Origin: Streptomyces sclerotialus
Lineage (GTDB): Bacteria; Actinomycetota; Actinomycetes; Streptomycetales; Streptomycetaceae
DNA: 64,000 nucleotides
Direction of reading: 5' to 3'
Assembly: GCA_000719105.1 (NCBI GenBank)
Contig: JODX01000002.1
Location: forward strand, 365,616-429,615
In this document: positions 32,979-41,092 of the stretch, in pieces
How positions within the stretch are numbered: the stretch's first letter is position 1
Layout: every line of letters starts with the position of its first letter
Translations under genes and position numbers: made by a program
Notes under the pieces: generated by a model
What the model saw: only the letters and a program-made list of their open reading frames with translations
Database searches by the model: none
What the model was told of the DNA's origin: nothing

Positions 32979-34325
32979 ATGTCGCGAGTTCCAGGGTGGC
33001 TCGGTCGGGTAGGCGCCGGGCTCACCGGCTGGGCGGAGCGGCTGGAGCAGCGCCGCAGGGAAGCGGAGTCCGACGAACCGCACGACTCTGCGGTGGAGGC
33101 ACCGCCGTCGGACGACGCCCACGCCCCCGCCCCGGCCCAGGCCGACGCCCACACCCCCGCAGTCGGCGCCCGCCGCGATCCCGTCGAGGCCGTGCCGTAC
33201 GGAATGCGGGTCGCGGCCGAGGCCGGCTGGCGGCTGCTCGTCCTCGCGGGCACCCTCTGGGTGCTGATGCGGGTCATCAGCGCCGTCCAGCTCGTGGTGC
33301 TGGCCTTCGCGTCGGCCCTGCTGATCACGGCGCTGCTGCAGCCGACGGTGGCGCGGCTGCGCCGGCACGGCGTACCGCGCGGACTCGCCACGTCCCTGAC
33401 CGCCATCCTCGGCTTCGTCGTCATGGGCCTGATCGGCTGGTTCGTGACCTGGCAGGTCATGGAGAACATCGACCACCTCTCCAACCAGGTGCAGGACGGC
33501 ATCGACGAGTTGCGGCGCTGGCTCCTCGACAGCCCCTTCCACGTCACCGAGACACAGATCAACGACATCGCCAAGAACCTGCGCGAGGCGGTCGGCGCCA
33601 ACACCGAGTCGATCACCACGGCGGGCCTGGAGGGCGTGACGGTCATCGTCGAGGCCCTCACGGGCATCCTGCTGACGATGTTCTGCACGCTGTTCCTGCT
33701 CTACGACGGCGAGCGCATCTGGAAGTGGACGCTGAAACTGGTGCCGGGGGCGGCGCGGCCGGGGGTCGCCGGAGCGGGCCCGCGGGCGTGGCGGACGCTG
33801 ACCGCGTATGTGCGCGGCACGGTGATAGTGGCGTTGATCGACGCCATCTTCATCGGCCTCGGCATCTACTTCCTCGACGTCCCGATGGCGGTTCCGCTGG
33901 CCGTCTTCATCTTCCTCTTCGCCTTCATCCCGCTGGTCGGCGCCGTGGTGTCCGGAGCGCTGGCCGTGGTCGTCGCGCTGGTCACCCAGGGCGTGTTCAC
34001 CGCCGTCATGACACTGGCGGTGGTCCTGGCGGTGCAGCAGATCGAGGGCCACGTCCTCCAGCCGTTCATCCTGGGCCGTGCCGTACGCGTCCATCCGCTG
34101 GCGGTCGTCCTGGCGGTGACGGCCGGCGGTCTGGTCGCGGGCATCGGCGGCGCGGTGGTGGCGGTGCCGCTGGTCGCGGTCACGAACACGGTGGTCGGCT
34201 CCCTGCACGCGCACGCCAAACGGGAGGCGGCGCGCCGCTCGGCGCGGACACGGGGGGCGACGGCGCTCAACGCCACCGCCCCGCCCTCACCCACGCCGGA
34301 CGCGCCCGCCCAGCAGCACAAGTGA
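32979..34325 (+). CDS. AI-2E family (PerM-like) membrane transporter
   Basis: A 448-residue membrane protein from ATG 32979, with GGAAGAGG upstream. A cytosolic, Ala/Pro/His-rich N-terminal tail of about 65 residues precedes the first membrane pair. The family pattern follows: long amphipathic middle (NQVQDGIDELRRWLLDSPF), then the segments VALIDAIFIGLGIYFLDVPMA, AVFIFLFAFIPLVGAVVSG and the signature EGHVLQPFILGRAVRVHPLAVVLAV. The family includes autoinducer-2 exporters and ion antiporters; the substrate here is unknown. It ends close to the convergent ahpD gene. Confidence 0.9.
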   Translation: MSRVPGWLGRVGAGLTGWAERLEQRRREAESDEPHDSAVEAPPSDDAHAPAPAQADAHTPAVGARRDPVEAVPYGMRVAAEAGWRLLVLAGTLWVLMRVISAVQLVVLAFASALLITALLQPTVARLRRHGVPRGLATSLTAILGFVVMGLIGWFVTWQVMENIDHLSNQVQDGIDELRRWLLDSPFHVTETQINDIAKNLREAVGANTESITTAGLEGVTVIVEALTGILLTMFCTLFLLYDGERIWKWTLKLVPGAARPGVAGAGPRAWRTLTAYVRGTVIVALIDAIFIGLGIYFLDVPMAVPLAVFIFLFAFIPLVGAVVSGALAVVVALVTQGVFTAVMTLAVVLAVQQIEGHVLQPFILGRAVRVHPLAVVLAVTAGGLVAGIGGAVVAVPLVAVTNTVVGSLHAHAKREAARRSARTRGATALNATAPPSPTPDAPAQQHK

Positions 34326-34349
34326 GGGGTCGCCGGGAGCGCAGGCCGC

Positions 34350-34883
34350 TCAGCCGGCCAGCACCGCCTCCGCGTCCAGCGTGACGCCCACCGCGTGCAC
34401 GACCGAGGCGATCCGGAACGCCTCCTGGACGGTCTCGCGGTCGGCGCCCGTGCCGCGCAGGGCCTGTTCATGGGAGTCGAGGCAGGCCCCGCACCCGTTG
34501 AGCGCGGAGACCGCCAGTGCCCACAGCTCGAAGTCGGCCCGCTCGACACCGGGGTCGCGGGTCACGTTCATCCGCAATCCGGACCGCAGCGAACCGTACG
34601 CGTCGTCCGACAGCAGGTGACGGGTGCGGAAGAACACGTTGTTCATCGCCATCACCGCGGCGGCGGCCTTCGCGGCCGTGTACGCCTGTGGCGACAGGTG
34701 CGCCCGCGCCTCCGGCTCCAGCTCCCGCAGCACGACGGGCGAACGGGAGGCGATCGCCGTCGCCAGCACCGTGCCCCACAGCCGCTGCGCCGGCAGCGGT
34801 GAACCGCCGATCACCGCGTCCAGATTGCGTCGCAGGTCCACGGCGTAGTCCGGGATCGCGGCCTTGAGGGAGTCGAGGGACAT
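34350..34883 (-). CDS. ahpD: Alkyl hydroperoxide reductase AhpD
   Basis: A 177-residue all-helical protein from ATG 34883, with a second Met from the GTG just before it. AhpD carries electrons from dihydrolipoyl systems to the peroxidase AhpC through a CxxC pair, seen here in [14 protein letters not shown] with the helper Glu and His residues. The N-terminal half ([23 protein letters not shown]) is typical. In related genomes ahpD lies behind ahpC and next to oxyR; neither is present here, so its partner must be elsewhere or lost. Confidence 0.93.
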   Translation of the reverse strand: MSLDSLKAAIPDYAVDLRRNLDAVIGGSPLPAQRLWGTVLATAIASRSPVVLRELEPEARAHLSPQAYTAAKAAAAVMAMNNVFFRTRHLLSDDAYGSLRSGLRMNVTRDPGVERADFELWALAVSALNGCGACLDSHEQALRGTGADRETVQEAFRIASVVHAVGVTLDAEAVLAG

Positions 34884-35099
34884 CACACGATCCTGGCACA
34901 GGATGCTCCGAGTCCTGAACGGTCATTCAATCGGTCAAATGAGCACCGAACACATCCCGTTGGACTGCCGGACACTTCATCTTTTGTCAGGTGGCGGCAG
35001 GTAAGAAGAGTCCGTCCGTGAGACGTGCGCCCGCTGCTACACATTTTCCCCTCGGAGTCACGCATCAGGCGTGTGTGCGACAGACGGACAGGGGGAGCG

Positions 35100-36194
35100 A
35101 TGTCGGACCGTCGGATCTCCCTCGACCGGGCCGGGTACGGCCTGCTGTCGCGCACCCTCGCCGAGTGCGGACGGGAGGAGGCCACGGGCGAGCTCCGTGT
35201 CTGTGGCAGACCCGGTGGCGCCTTCCATCTCCGGGGCGGGCTCGTCGTCGCCGTCGAGAGCCCCGGTGCGCCCGGCCCCGAGGCACTGCTGCTGCGTTCG
35301 GGGAGGATCAGCGGCGAGCAGTGGGACGGGCTCCTCCGGGAGCCCGGGGCCGGGCGCTGGCCGGAGGCGGGGCTGATCGCGCACGGGTACGCGGGCGCCG
35401 CGCAGCTGAGGGTGGTGCGCATGTCGGCCCTCCAGGACGCGGTGTTCGCGGTCGTCGTGGGCCGGGTGGAGGGGGTGAGGCCGCTCACGGCGCCGTCCGG
35501 TGCCGGCCCCCTCGCCCCGGTCGCCCTCGGCGAGAGCCCGCTGCGGCTGCTCCAGGAGGCGACCCGGAAGCTCACCGCCCTCGCCGCGCTGCCGTGGCCG
35601 GTCCTGCCCGACCGCGAGCGCCCCGTCCCCGTGCCCGGAGCCGACCGGGACGACCCCCGGCTGCCGCCCGTCCGGCGGGACCTCCTCACCCACGCCGACG
35701 GCCGGCGCACCGCCCGTGACCTCGCCTTCCTCACCGGGCGCGGGGTCTACCCGGTGACCGTGGAGATCGCCCGCATGCTCGCCGAGGGCCTGCTGCAGTG
35801 CGCCGACGTCCCGCCCACGGTGCTGCCCGTCCCGGTGCGCGTCCCGTCGGCGGGGGCGCTGCTGCCCTTGCGGAGGGAGGAACCGGTGGCCGGCGAGCAG
35901 CAGCCGGAGCGGGCCGGGAGGCCTGTACGGAGGGAGCAGCCCGTACGGCTCGGCGAACTGGTACGGCTCGGCGAGCCCGTACCCCCGGAGCGGATCGCAC
36001 GACCGGACCACCCCGTACAGCCGGACGACGCACCACCGCCACCGCCCCCCGACCGGCCGCCCCGGCAGCTTCCCAGGCGCCGGCCGGGGGCCAGTGGCAT
36101 CACCGAGACCCTCGCCGCCGCGCATCGCGAGGCGAGCTGGAAAGGGTTCTTCCGTCTGCGGAACCGGATCTGGACCCCGGATTCCGGCACCTGA
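35100..36194 (+). CDS. DUF4388-like protein, first of a roadblock gene trio
   Basis: A 364-residue cytosolic protein from ATG 35100, with GGGGGAG four bases upstream. Residues about 20-75 (ATGELRVCGRPGGAFHLRGGLVVAVESPG, then LRSGRISGEQWDGLL) resemble the DUF4388/PatA N-terminal domain, which occurs in signalling proteins of bacteria with roadblock proteins. The middle (DLLTHADGRRTARDLAFLTGRGVYPVTVEIARML) looks like a wHTH-like helical unit. The tail is Pro/Arg-rich and ends WKGFFRLRNRIWTPDSGT. Function unknown; the two roadblock genes downstream suggest a signalling complex. Confidence 0.75.
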   Translation: MSDRRISLDRAGYGLLSRTLAECGREEATGELRVCGRPGGAFHLRGGLVVAVESPGAPGPEALLLRSGRISGEQWDGLLREPGAGRWPEAGLIAHGYAGAAQLRVVRMSALQDAVFAVVVGRVEGVRPLTAPSGAGPLAPVALGESPLRLLQEATRKLTALAALPWPVLPDRERPVPVPGADRDDPRLPPVRRDLLTHADGRRTARDLAFLTGRGVYPVTVEIARMLAEGLLQCADVPPTVLPVPVRVPSAGALLPLRREEPVAGEQQPERAGRPVRREQPVRLGELVRLGEPVPPERIARPDHPVQPDDAPPPPPPDRPPRQLPRRRPGASGITETLAAAHREASWKGFFRLRNRIWTPDSGT

Positions 36195-36267
36195 CGGACG
36201 ACCAAGGACACAGACACGTCAGACCCGTCAAACCCGTCATGTCACGTCACGTCAGGAGTTCAAGCTC

Positions 36268-36690
36268 ATGGATCACGAGGCTTTGGCCATGGAGATGCGG
36301 GGCCTGCGCGAGCAGGTCACCGGCGTCACCGACACGGCGGTGGCCGCCGCCGACGGACTGCTCATCGCCGCCGACACCGCCGAGGACATCGACCCGGAGG
36401 GCCTCGCCGCCATCGCCGCCGCGGGACTCGGGCTCGCCCGCCGTACGGCGGAGGCGACCGGGCGCGGCACCCTTCACCAGACCGTCGCCCAGGGCAGCCA
36501 CGGCTGTGCCGCCGTCTACGCGGTGGGGGAGAGCGCGCTGATGGTGGTCCTCGGTGACGAGGGCGTCGACATGGACCGGCTGCACGAGGAGACCCGCCCG
36601 GCCCTCACCCGTATCGGCTCGATCCTGTCGGCACCGGAGACGGTGCCCGCGGTGTCGGCCGTTACCGGTGCCGGGCCCGAGGCGGTGTGA
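36268..36690 (+). CDS. Roadblock/LC7 domain protein
   Basis: A 140-residue protein from ATG 36268, nine bases after AGGAG. The roadblock fold is clear: LREQVTGVTDTAVAAADGLLIAADTAEDIDPEGLAAIAAAGLGLARR, then GCAAVYAVGESALMVVLGDEGVDMDRLH. In Streptomyces conservons such proteins (CvnB) act with a Ras-like GTPase, but no GTPase or DUF742 gene is here. It may pair with the second roadblock protein. Confidence 0.88.
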   Translation: MDHEALAMEMRGLREQVTGVTDTAVAAADGLLIAADTAEDIDPEGLAAIAAAGLGLARRTAEATGRGTLHQTVAQGSHGCAAVYAVGESALMVVLGDEGVDMDRLHEETRPALTRIGSILSAPETVPAVSAVTGAGPEAV

Positions 36691-36694
36691 GGAA

Positions 36695-37123
36695 GTGGCG
36701 ACCAAGCGAATGAACGCGAACTTCTCCGACCAGGTGATGAGCCTGGTCAAGACGCTGCGCACCGAGGCACCCGACTGCGTCGCCTCCGGGGTGGTCGACA
36801 TGTCCACGGGCATGCTGCTGTCGTACGAGACCGTCGACACCCACCCGCCGGAGGTCCTCGACCTGCTCGCCGGCGCGACCCTCGACCTGTTCCAGGGGCG
36901 TACGGTCCAGATGATCGAGGAGGTGTTCAAGGAGCGCCGCGGCATCTCCGGCGACCAGCACTTCTTCCAGGAGATCCTGGTCAACAGCGAGAACCTCACC
37001 CACCTGTTCATCCGCATGAACGAGCAGCAGGACGTCGTCGCCGTGGTCGTCTGCCGCAAGTCGGTGAACGTGGGCATGCTGTTCGCCCAGGCGAGAAGGG
37101 CGGTGCAGAGCCACAGCCTGTGA
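36695..37123 (+). CDS. Second roadblock/LC7-like protein
   Basis: Up to 142 residues from GTG 36695, four bases after the previous stop, with the site GAGGAA very close; ATG 36710 is an alternative. The domain reads FSDQVMSLVKTLRTEAPDCVASGVVDMSTGMLLSYETVD to VVAVVVCRKSVNVGMLFAQARRAV. It differs clearly from its neighbour in the middle, so the pair could form a heterodimer. A hairpin follows at 37136-37169. Confidence 0.82.
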   Translation: MATKRMNANFSDQVMSLVKTLRTEAPDCVASGVVDMSTGMLLSYETVDTHPPEVLDLLAGATLDLFQGRTVQMIEEVFKERRGISGDQHFFQEILVNSENLTHLFIRMNEQQDVVAVVVCRKSVNVGMLFAQARRAVQSHSL

Positions 37124-37135
37124 GCGCGCACGAGC

Positions 37136-37169
37136 GGGCCCCCTCCTGGAGTCGAAGAGGAGGGGACCC
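37136..37169. terminator. Terminator between the roadblock trio and the ABC permease
   Basis: CCCCTCCT / AGGAGGGG 8-bp core stem with a ten-base loop and a flanking GGG/CCC pair, between convergent genes. Confidence 0.65.
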
Positions 37170-37208
37170 GCGTCCACACGTCCGCGGCCCGGCTACCCGG
37201 CCACCGGG

Positions 37209-39545
37209 CTACTCCGTACGCAGCCCGTCCGGCCGCATCAGCCGCAGCAGCGGCGGCAGGCTGAGCAGGGTCACCATCAGGACCACGGCCGCGCCGAAAC
37301 CGGTCATCATCAGTACGCCGGCCCAGTCCACGGTGAGCGGAACGTCCGTCATCTTCAGCAGGACGGCGCCCAGCGTGAGCCCGACCGTCGTGGCGAGCGC
37401 CAGTCCGAGGGCGATCGGCAGGGCCGTCTGCCACAGCACCGACAGGCTCAGCGTGCGGCGCCGGGTGCCGAAGGCGACCAGGGCCGACAGCAGCTTCTTC
37501 CGTTCGCGGAGCTGCTCGAGCTGGGAGACCAGCAGGCTCGCGCCGATCAGGAGCAGCACGCAGGCGGCGCCGACGAACAGGCCGGTGCGGATGGAGTCGT
37601 AGCGCTCACTGCGCTCGGTGGACTGCCAGGCCATGGGCTCGCCGTACGGATCGAGGGCCGCCGCGGTGTTCCGCACGTACTCGTACCTGTCCGGTACGGT
37701 CCGGTCGAGTCCCAGGTAGACCTGCTGGGTGATCGACCGCTCGGCCCCCTCGGGCAGGGCGCCCGGGGTGAACAGGAAGCCGCCGCGCCTGTTGCCGGTC
37801 GGGTCCTCCACCGACCGCGCCCGCTTCAGATCCCCGGGCACGGTCCAGGCGACCGGATCGCCGCCGTCGGTATAGGCCGGGGCGGACCAGAGGATCCGGC
37901 CGGGCTTCGCCAGTTCGGGCGTGTACTCGTCGTACTTGCCACCGCTCACCACGAAGATGTCACCGTCGCGGCAGGAGGGCAGCGCCGCCACCTCACGCAG
38001 GGCGCGGCAGCCGCCGACGGTGACCTCGGAGTAGCGTTCGGCGTCATCCCGCTTACTGTCGCTGACGTAGTACTCGCCGAAGGCGTACACCGCGTCGACG
38101 CCCTCGGTTGCCTCGAACTTCTCCGTGACCGTGCCGAGCGGGACCCCGTTGGGCACGTGAGCGGACATCTGCGCCCGGTTGAGGTCGGTCTCCGGCGTCC
38201 GCGTGTAATCGTCCTCGACGCCGGCGAACAGCATCTGCAGGGCGATCGCGCCCGCCACCGCCACCGCGATGCCGTTGACCATGCGCGCCGCCGAGCCGCT
38301 GCTCACCTGGAGCCTGCGGACGGCCAGCTGCCAGGAGACGGCACCGGAGCCGAGGCGCGCGACGACCGTCTCGACGATCCACGGCAGCAGCGCGGTGACG
38401 CCGACGAGCAGCAGGACGACGCCGCCGGTCACCAGGTACTGGTTGAAGTCCCCGTTGTCGCTGCCCTGGCCGATCATCGGGTAGAGCATCGCGAGCCCGC
38501 CCACCGGCATGAGCAGTCGCCACCACAGCCGGCGCCTGGCGGGCTTCCCCAGCCGCACCACGCCGAGCGGCTCGATCACCACACCGCGCAGGGCGAACAG
38601 GGTCACCAGCACGGCCGCCGCCGGAACGGAGAGGCAGACCAGCAGGACCAGCGGCAGGGAGGGGGTCAGGTAGTCGGGGAACACGCTCATCCCGAAGAGC
38701 TCCACCGAGCTCGCCGCCTGCCGGCCCAGCAGGAAGAACACGCCGCCGAAGACCAGCCCCGCCAGGGCGCCCGCCAGGGCCTCGCCGGCGGCGATCCGCC
38801 GGGTCATCCGGCTGTCGGAGCCGACCAGCCGGAGTGCCGCGAGCCGCCGGTCGCGCCGCTCGCCCCCGAACCGTACGGCCGTGGCGATGAAGACGCCGAC
38901 CGGCATCAGCAGGACGACGAGGACGACCAGGATCAGCAGGAGCAGGACGGGGTCCCACGGCTCGGACGGCTGGGTGACGGTGTCTCCGAAGCCGTCGATA
39001 CGGGCCACCGGGCTGGAGGTGTCGAGCCGGGACGCGAGGTTCTCGCCGCCCCGGACGAAGACGAGTTCCGTCGGGCCGACCAGTCCGCTCTCCCCGACGG
39101 TGCCGACGATCCGCTCCGGCAGCCGCTTGCGCAGCAGTCCGCCCTCGTCGGACGCCAGCAGCTCCTTCAGCGCGGGGGACACCAGCATCTCGCCGGGTTC
39201 CGGCCAGTCCGACACGCCGGGCGGCATCGGTGCCCGGGGGCCCTCGGGCTCCACCTCCCGTCCACGGACGGCCATGTCGCGGTACGTGGTGCTCACGCTC
39301 GCGACCAGGAGGGTGTCGTCCCCCTTGGGGACGTCCCCTCCTATGTAGGTGATGTCGGTGCGGGATTCCTCCCGGGCGTCCCGCGCCGCCAGCGCGTTCG
39401 GGATCGCCGTGGTGAGCAGCAGCAGCGCCACCCCGAGCCCGACGCCGACACCGGTGAGCAGCAGCCGCACCCACCCCTCGCGTCCCCCCGTGAACGCGAA
39501 CCTGGCGCCCATGGCCAGGTCCCGCGACCACTGCCGCACGTTCAT
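37209..39545 (-). CDS. FtsX-like ABC transporter permease
   Basis: A 778-residue membrane protein with two FtsX modules. One segment lies near the N-terminus (LLLTGVGVGLGVALLLLTTA), then a large external domain and three segments (VLLLLILVVLVVLLMPVGVFI to FGGVFFLL). A central block (RRLWWRLLMPVGGLAMLYP) and a second external domain follow, and the last segments are at the C-terminus. This is the MacB/LolC-type export permease layout, used to move peptides or lipophilic compounds or to sense antibiotics. Its start overlaps the end of the ATPase gene by four bases. Confidence 0.9.
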   Translation of the reverse strand: MNVRQWSRDLAMGARFAFTGGREGWVRLLLTGVGVGLGVALLLLTTAIPNALAARDAREESRTDITYIGGDVPKGDDTLLVASVSTTYRDMAVRGREVEPEGPRAPMPPGVSDWPEPGEMLVSPALKELLASDEGGLLRKRLPERIVGTVGESGLVGPTELVFVRGGENLASRLDTSSPVARIDGFGDTVTQPSEPWDPVLLLLILVVLVVLLMPVGVFIATAVRFGGERRDRRLAALRLVGSDSRMTRRIAAGEALAGALAGLVFGGVFFLLGRQAASSVELFGMSVFPDYLTPSLPLVLLVCLSVPAAAVLVTLFALRGVVIEPLGVVRLGKPARRRLWWRLLMPVGGLAMLYPMIGQGSDNGDFNQYLVTGGVVLLLVGVTALLPWIVETVVARLGSGAVSWQLAVRRLQVSSGSAARMVNGIAVAVAGAIALQMLFAGVEDDYTRTPETDLNRAQMSAHVPNGVPLGTVTEKFEATEGVDAVYAFGEYYVSDSKRDDAERYSEVTVGGCRALREVAALPSCRDGDIFVVSGGKYDEYTPELAKPGRILWSAPAYTDGGDPVAWTVPGDLKRARSVEDPTGNRRGGFLFTPGALPEGAERSITQQVYLGLDRTVPDRYEYVRNTAAALDPYGEPMAWQSTERSERYDSIRTGLFVGAACVLLLIGASLLVSQLEQLRERKKLLSALVAFGTRRRTLSLSVLWQTALPIALGLALATTVGLTLGAVLLKMTDVPLTVDWAGVLMMTGFGAAVVLMVTLLSLPPLLRLMRPDGLRTE

Positions 39546-40243
39546 ACGATGCGCTCCATGTCCCGCGACTTCCCGTCCCGTACGACGATCTCCCGGTCGG
39601 AGTAGGCGGCGACCCGCGCCTCGTGCGTGACCAGCACGACGGCCGCGTTGGTGGACCGGGCGGCCTCCGTGAGCAGCTCCATCACACGCTCGCCGTTGAA
39701 CGAGTCGAGCGCGCCCGTCGGCTCGTCGGCGAAGAGCACGCGCGGGTTCGTCACCAGCGCGCGGGCCACGGCGACCCGCTGTCCCTGACCGCCGGAGACC
39801 TCGCCGGGCCGCTTGCCCTTCAGGTCGTCGACCTCCAGGCGCTCCATCCAGCCGAGGGCGGCGCGCTCGGCCTCCTTGCGGCCGGTGCCGTTCAGCCGCA
39901 GCGGCAGGGCGACGTTCTCCACGCAGGTCAGCTCGGGCACCAGCTGGCCGAACTGGAAGACGAAGCCGAACTCGGAGCGGCGGAGCGCGCTGCGCTGCGA
40001 GTCGTTCATGGTCGCGAGCTCACGGCCGTTGTACGTGATCGACCCGGAGTCGGGCGGCACGATCCCGGCGAGACAGTGCAGCAGGGTCGACTTGCCGGAG
40101 CCGGAAGGGCCCATCACGGCGACGACCTCGCCGGGGTGGATGGAGAAGGAGGCGCCGTCCAGGGCGGTCGTCGGACCGTAGGTCTTGCGCAGGTCGTGGG
40201 CGGCGAGCAGGGAGCCGGCGGGGGCCGTCGCGGTGGCGGTCAT
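39542..40243 (-). CDS. ABC transporter ATP-binding protein (MacB/LolD type)
   Basis: A 233-residue ATPase from ATG 40243, the only start that fits the domain. Walker A is VMGPSGSGKSTLLHCLAG, Q-loop FVFQFGQLVPELT, signature VSGGQGQRVAVARAL, Walker B VLFADEPTGALDS and His switch VTHEARVAAY. It overlaps both neighbours by four bases (permease downstream, PadR gene upstream), so regulator, ATPase and permease form one translationally coupled operon. Confidence 0.95.
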   Translation of the reverse strand: MTATATAPAGSLLAAHDLRKTYGPTTALDGASFSIHPGEVVAVMGPSGSGKSTLLHCLAGIVPPDSGSITYNGRELATMNDSQRSALRRSEFGFVFQFGQLVPELTCVENVALPLRLNGTGRKEAERAALGWMERLEVDDLKGKRPGEVSGGQGQRVAVARALVTNPRVLFADEPTGALDSFNGERVMELLTEAARSTNAAVVLVTHEARVAAYSDREIVVRDGKSRDMERIV

Positions 40244-40764
40244 CGGGTCACCGCCTCGGCGAGCCGGTCCAGCCGGGCCGCGGTCAGCTCCAGCCAGCGC
40301 AGGTCGGCCTCCAGGTGGAACAGGGCGTGGTCGCAGATGAGCTGGTCCGCGAGGTCGCCCTTGCGCTTGCGGTCGGTGAGGATGCGCATCATCCGCAGGT
40401 GCTCGGAGCGCTGGGTGTCGAGGATCTCCGCCGCGTTCCGGTGGGTGAGCAGGGCGAGGACGACCTTCGTGTAGAGGGTCGACTGGAGGTAGGGCTCCGG
40501 CTTCTCGGGCGTGGCGAGCCACTGCTGCACGTCCGTGACGCCGGCCTCGGTGATCGCGTACCGCTTGCGTTCGGGGCCGCCGCCCGGCTCGATGCCGTCG
40601 ACCTCGACGAGGCCGTTCTTCAGCAGCCGCGACATCGTCGAGTAGACCTGGCCGTAGTGCAGCGGCCGGTCGTGACCGAACTTCTCGTCGAAGGCCCGCT
40701 TCAGGTCGTAACCGTGGCGGGGTCCGGACTCCAGGAGTCCCAGGAGGGTGTGACCGATGGACAT
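40240..40764 (-). CDS. PadR-family transcriptional regulator
   Basis: A 174-residue protein from ATG 40764. The N-terminal PadR winged helix is clear (IGHTLLGLLESGPRHGYDLKRAFDEKF, YGQVYSTMSRLLKNGLVEVDG, RKRYAITEAGVTDVQQWL). The C-terminal helical Vir_act_alpha-type domain follows (HLRMMRILTDRKRKGDLADQLI). PadR repressors often control the drug exporter encoded with them, and this gene is the first of the exporter operon. The direct repeats at 40784-40806 are its probable operator. Confidence 0.92.
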   Translation of the reverse strand: MSIGHTLLGLLESGPRHGYDLKRAFDEKFGHDRPLHYGQVYSTMSRLLKNGLVEVDGIEPGGGPERKRYAITEAGVTDVQQWLATPEKPEPYLQSTLYTKVVLALLTHRNAAEILDTQRSEHLRMMRILTDRKRKGDLADQLICDHALFHLEADLRWLELTAARLDRLAEAVTR

Positions 40765-40783
40765 GGGCGGCACTCTACACACG

Positions 40784-40806
40784 GCGTATACATCGTGCGT
40801 ATACAT
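40784..40806 (-). promoter_or_regulatory. Candidate PadR operator
   Basis: Two copies of GCGTATACAT separated by three bases, each with the palindrome GTATAC, 20 bases upstream of the padR-type start. The TATAC cores could also serve as -10 elements. Confidence 0.6.
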
Positions 40807-40915
40807 GCTGCGTAGAGAACGCCTCGAGATGGCGGTATATGGATGAAGTCGCAGGTCAGGGCCGTTTGTCACGGTTCTGCCACTGTGCTGACCTTGGCTC
40901 TCCGCGCCGAGTAGG

Positions 40916-40941
40916 GCAACCTTTCACGCTCCGGTGGCGTC
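40916..40941 (+). promoter_or_regulatory. ECF (SigE-like) promoter candidate for the PBP gene
   Basis: GCAACC, 16 bases, CGTC, about 150 bases upstream of the PBP start. Streptomyces SigE promoters have AAC-containing -35 boxes and short C/T -10 boxes of this kind, and wall-synthesis genes are their typical targets. The match is suggestive only. Confidence 0.4.
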
Positions 40942-41092
40942 GGTTCCTTGGGGCGGCGTGCTGATTCTCACGCCCCGGAAAGCCGGGATCGGCGAACCTT
41001 TGTCACAGGACGCGGTGTTAGCTTGCTGGGTCGACCGGCAGCACACGTGTGACGCGCGAAAAGGACGAGAAGGAAGCGAGCGGACCTAGGCC

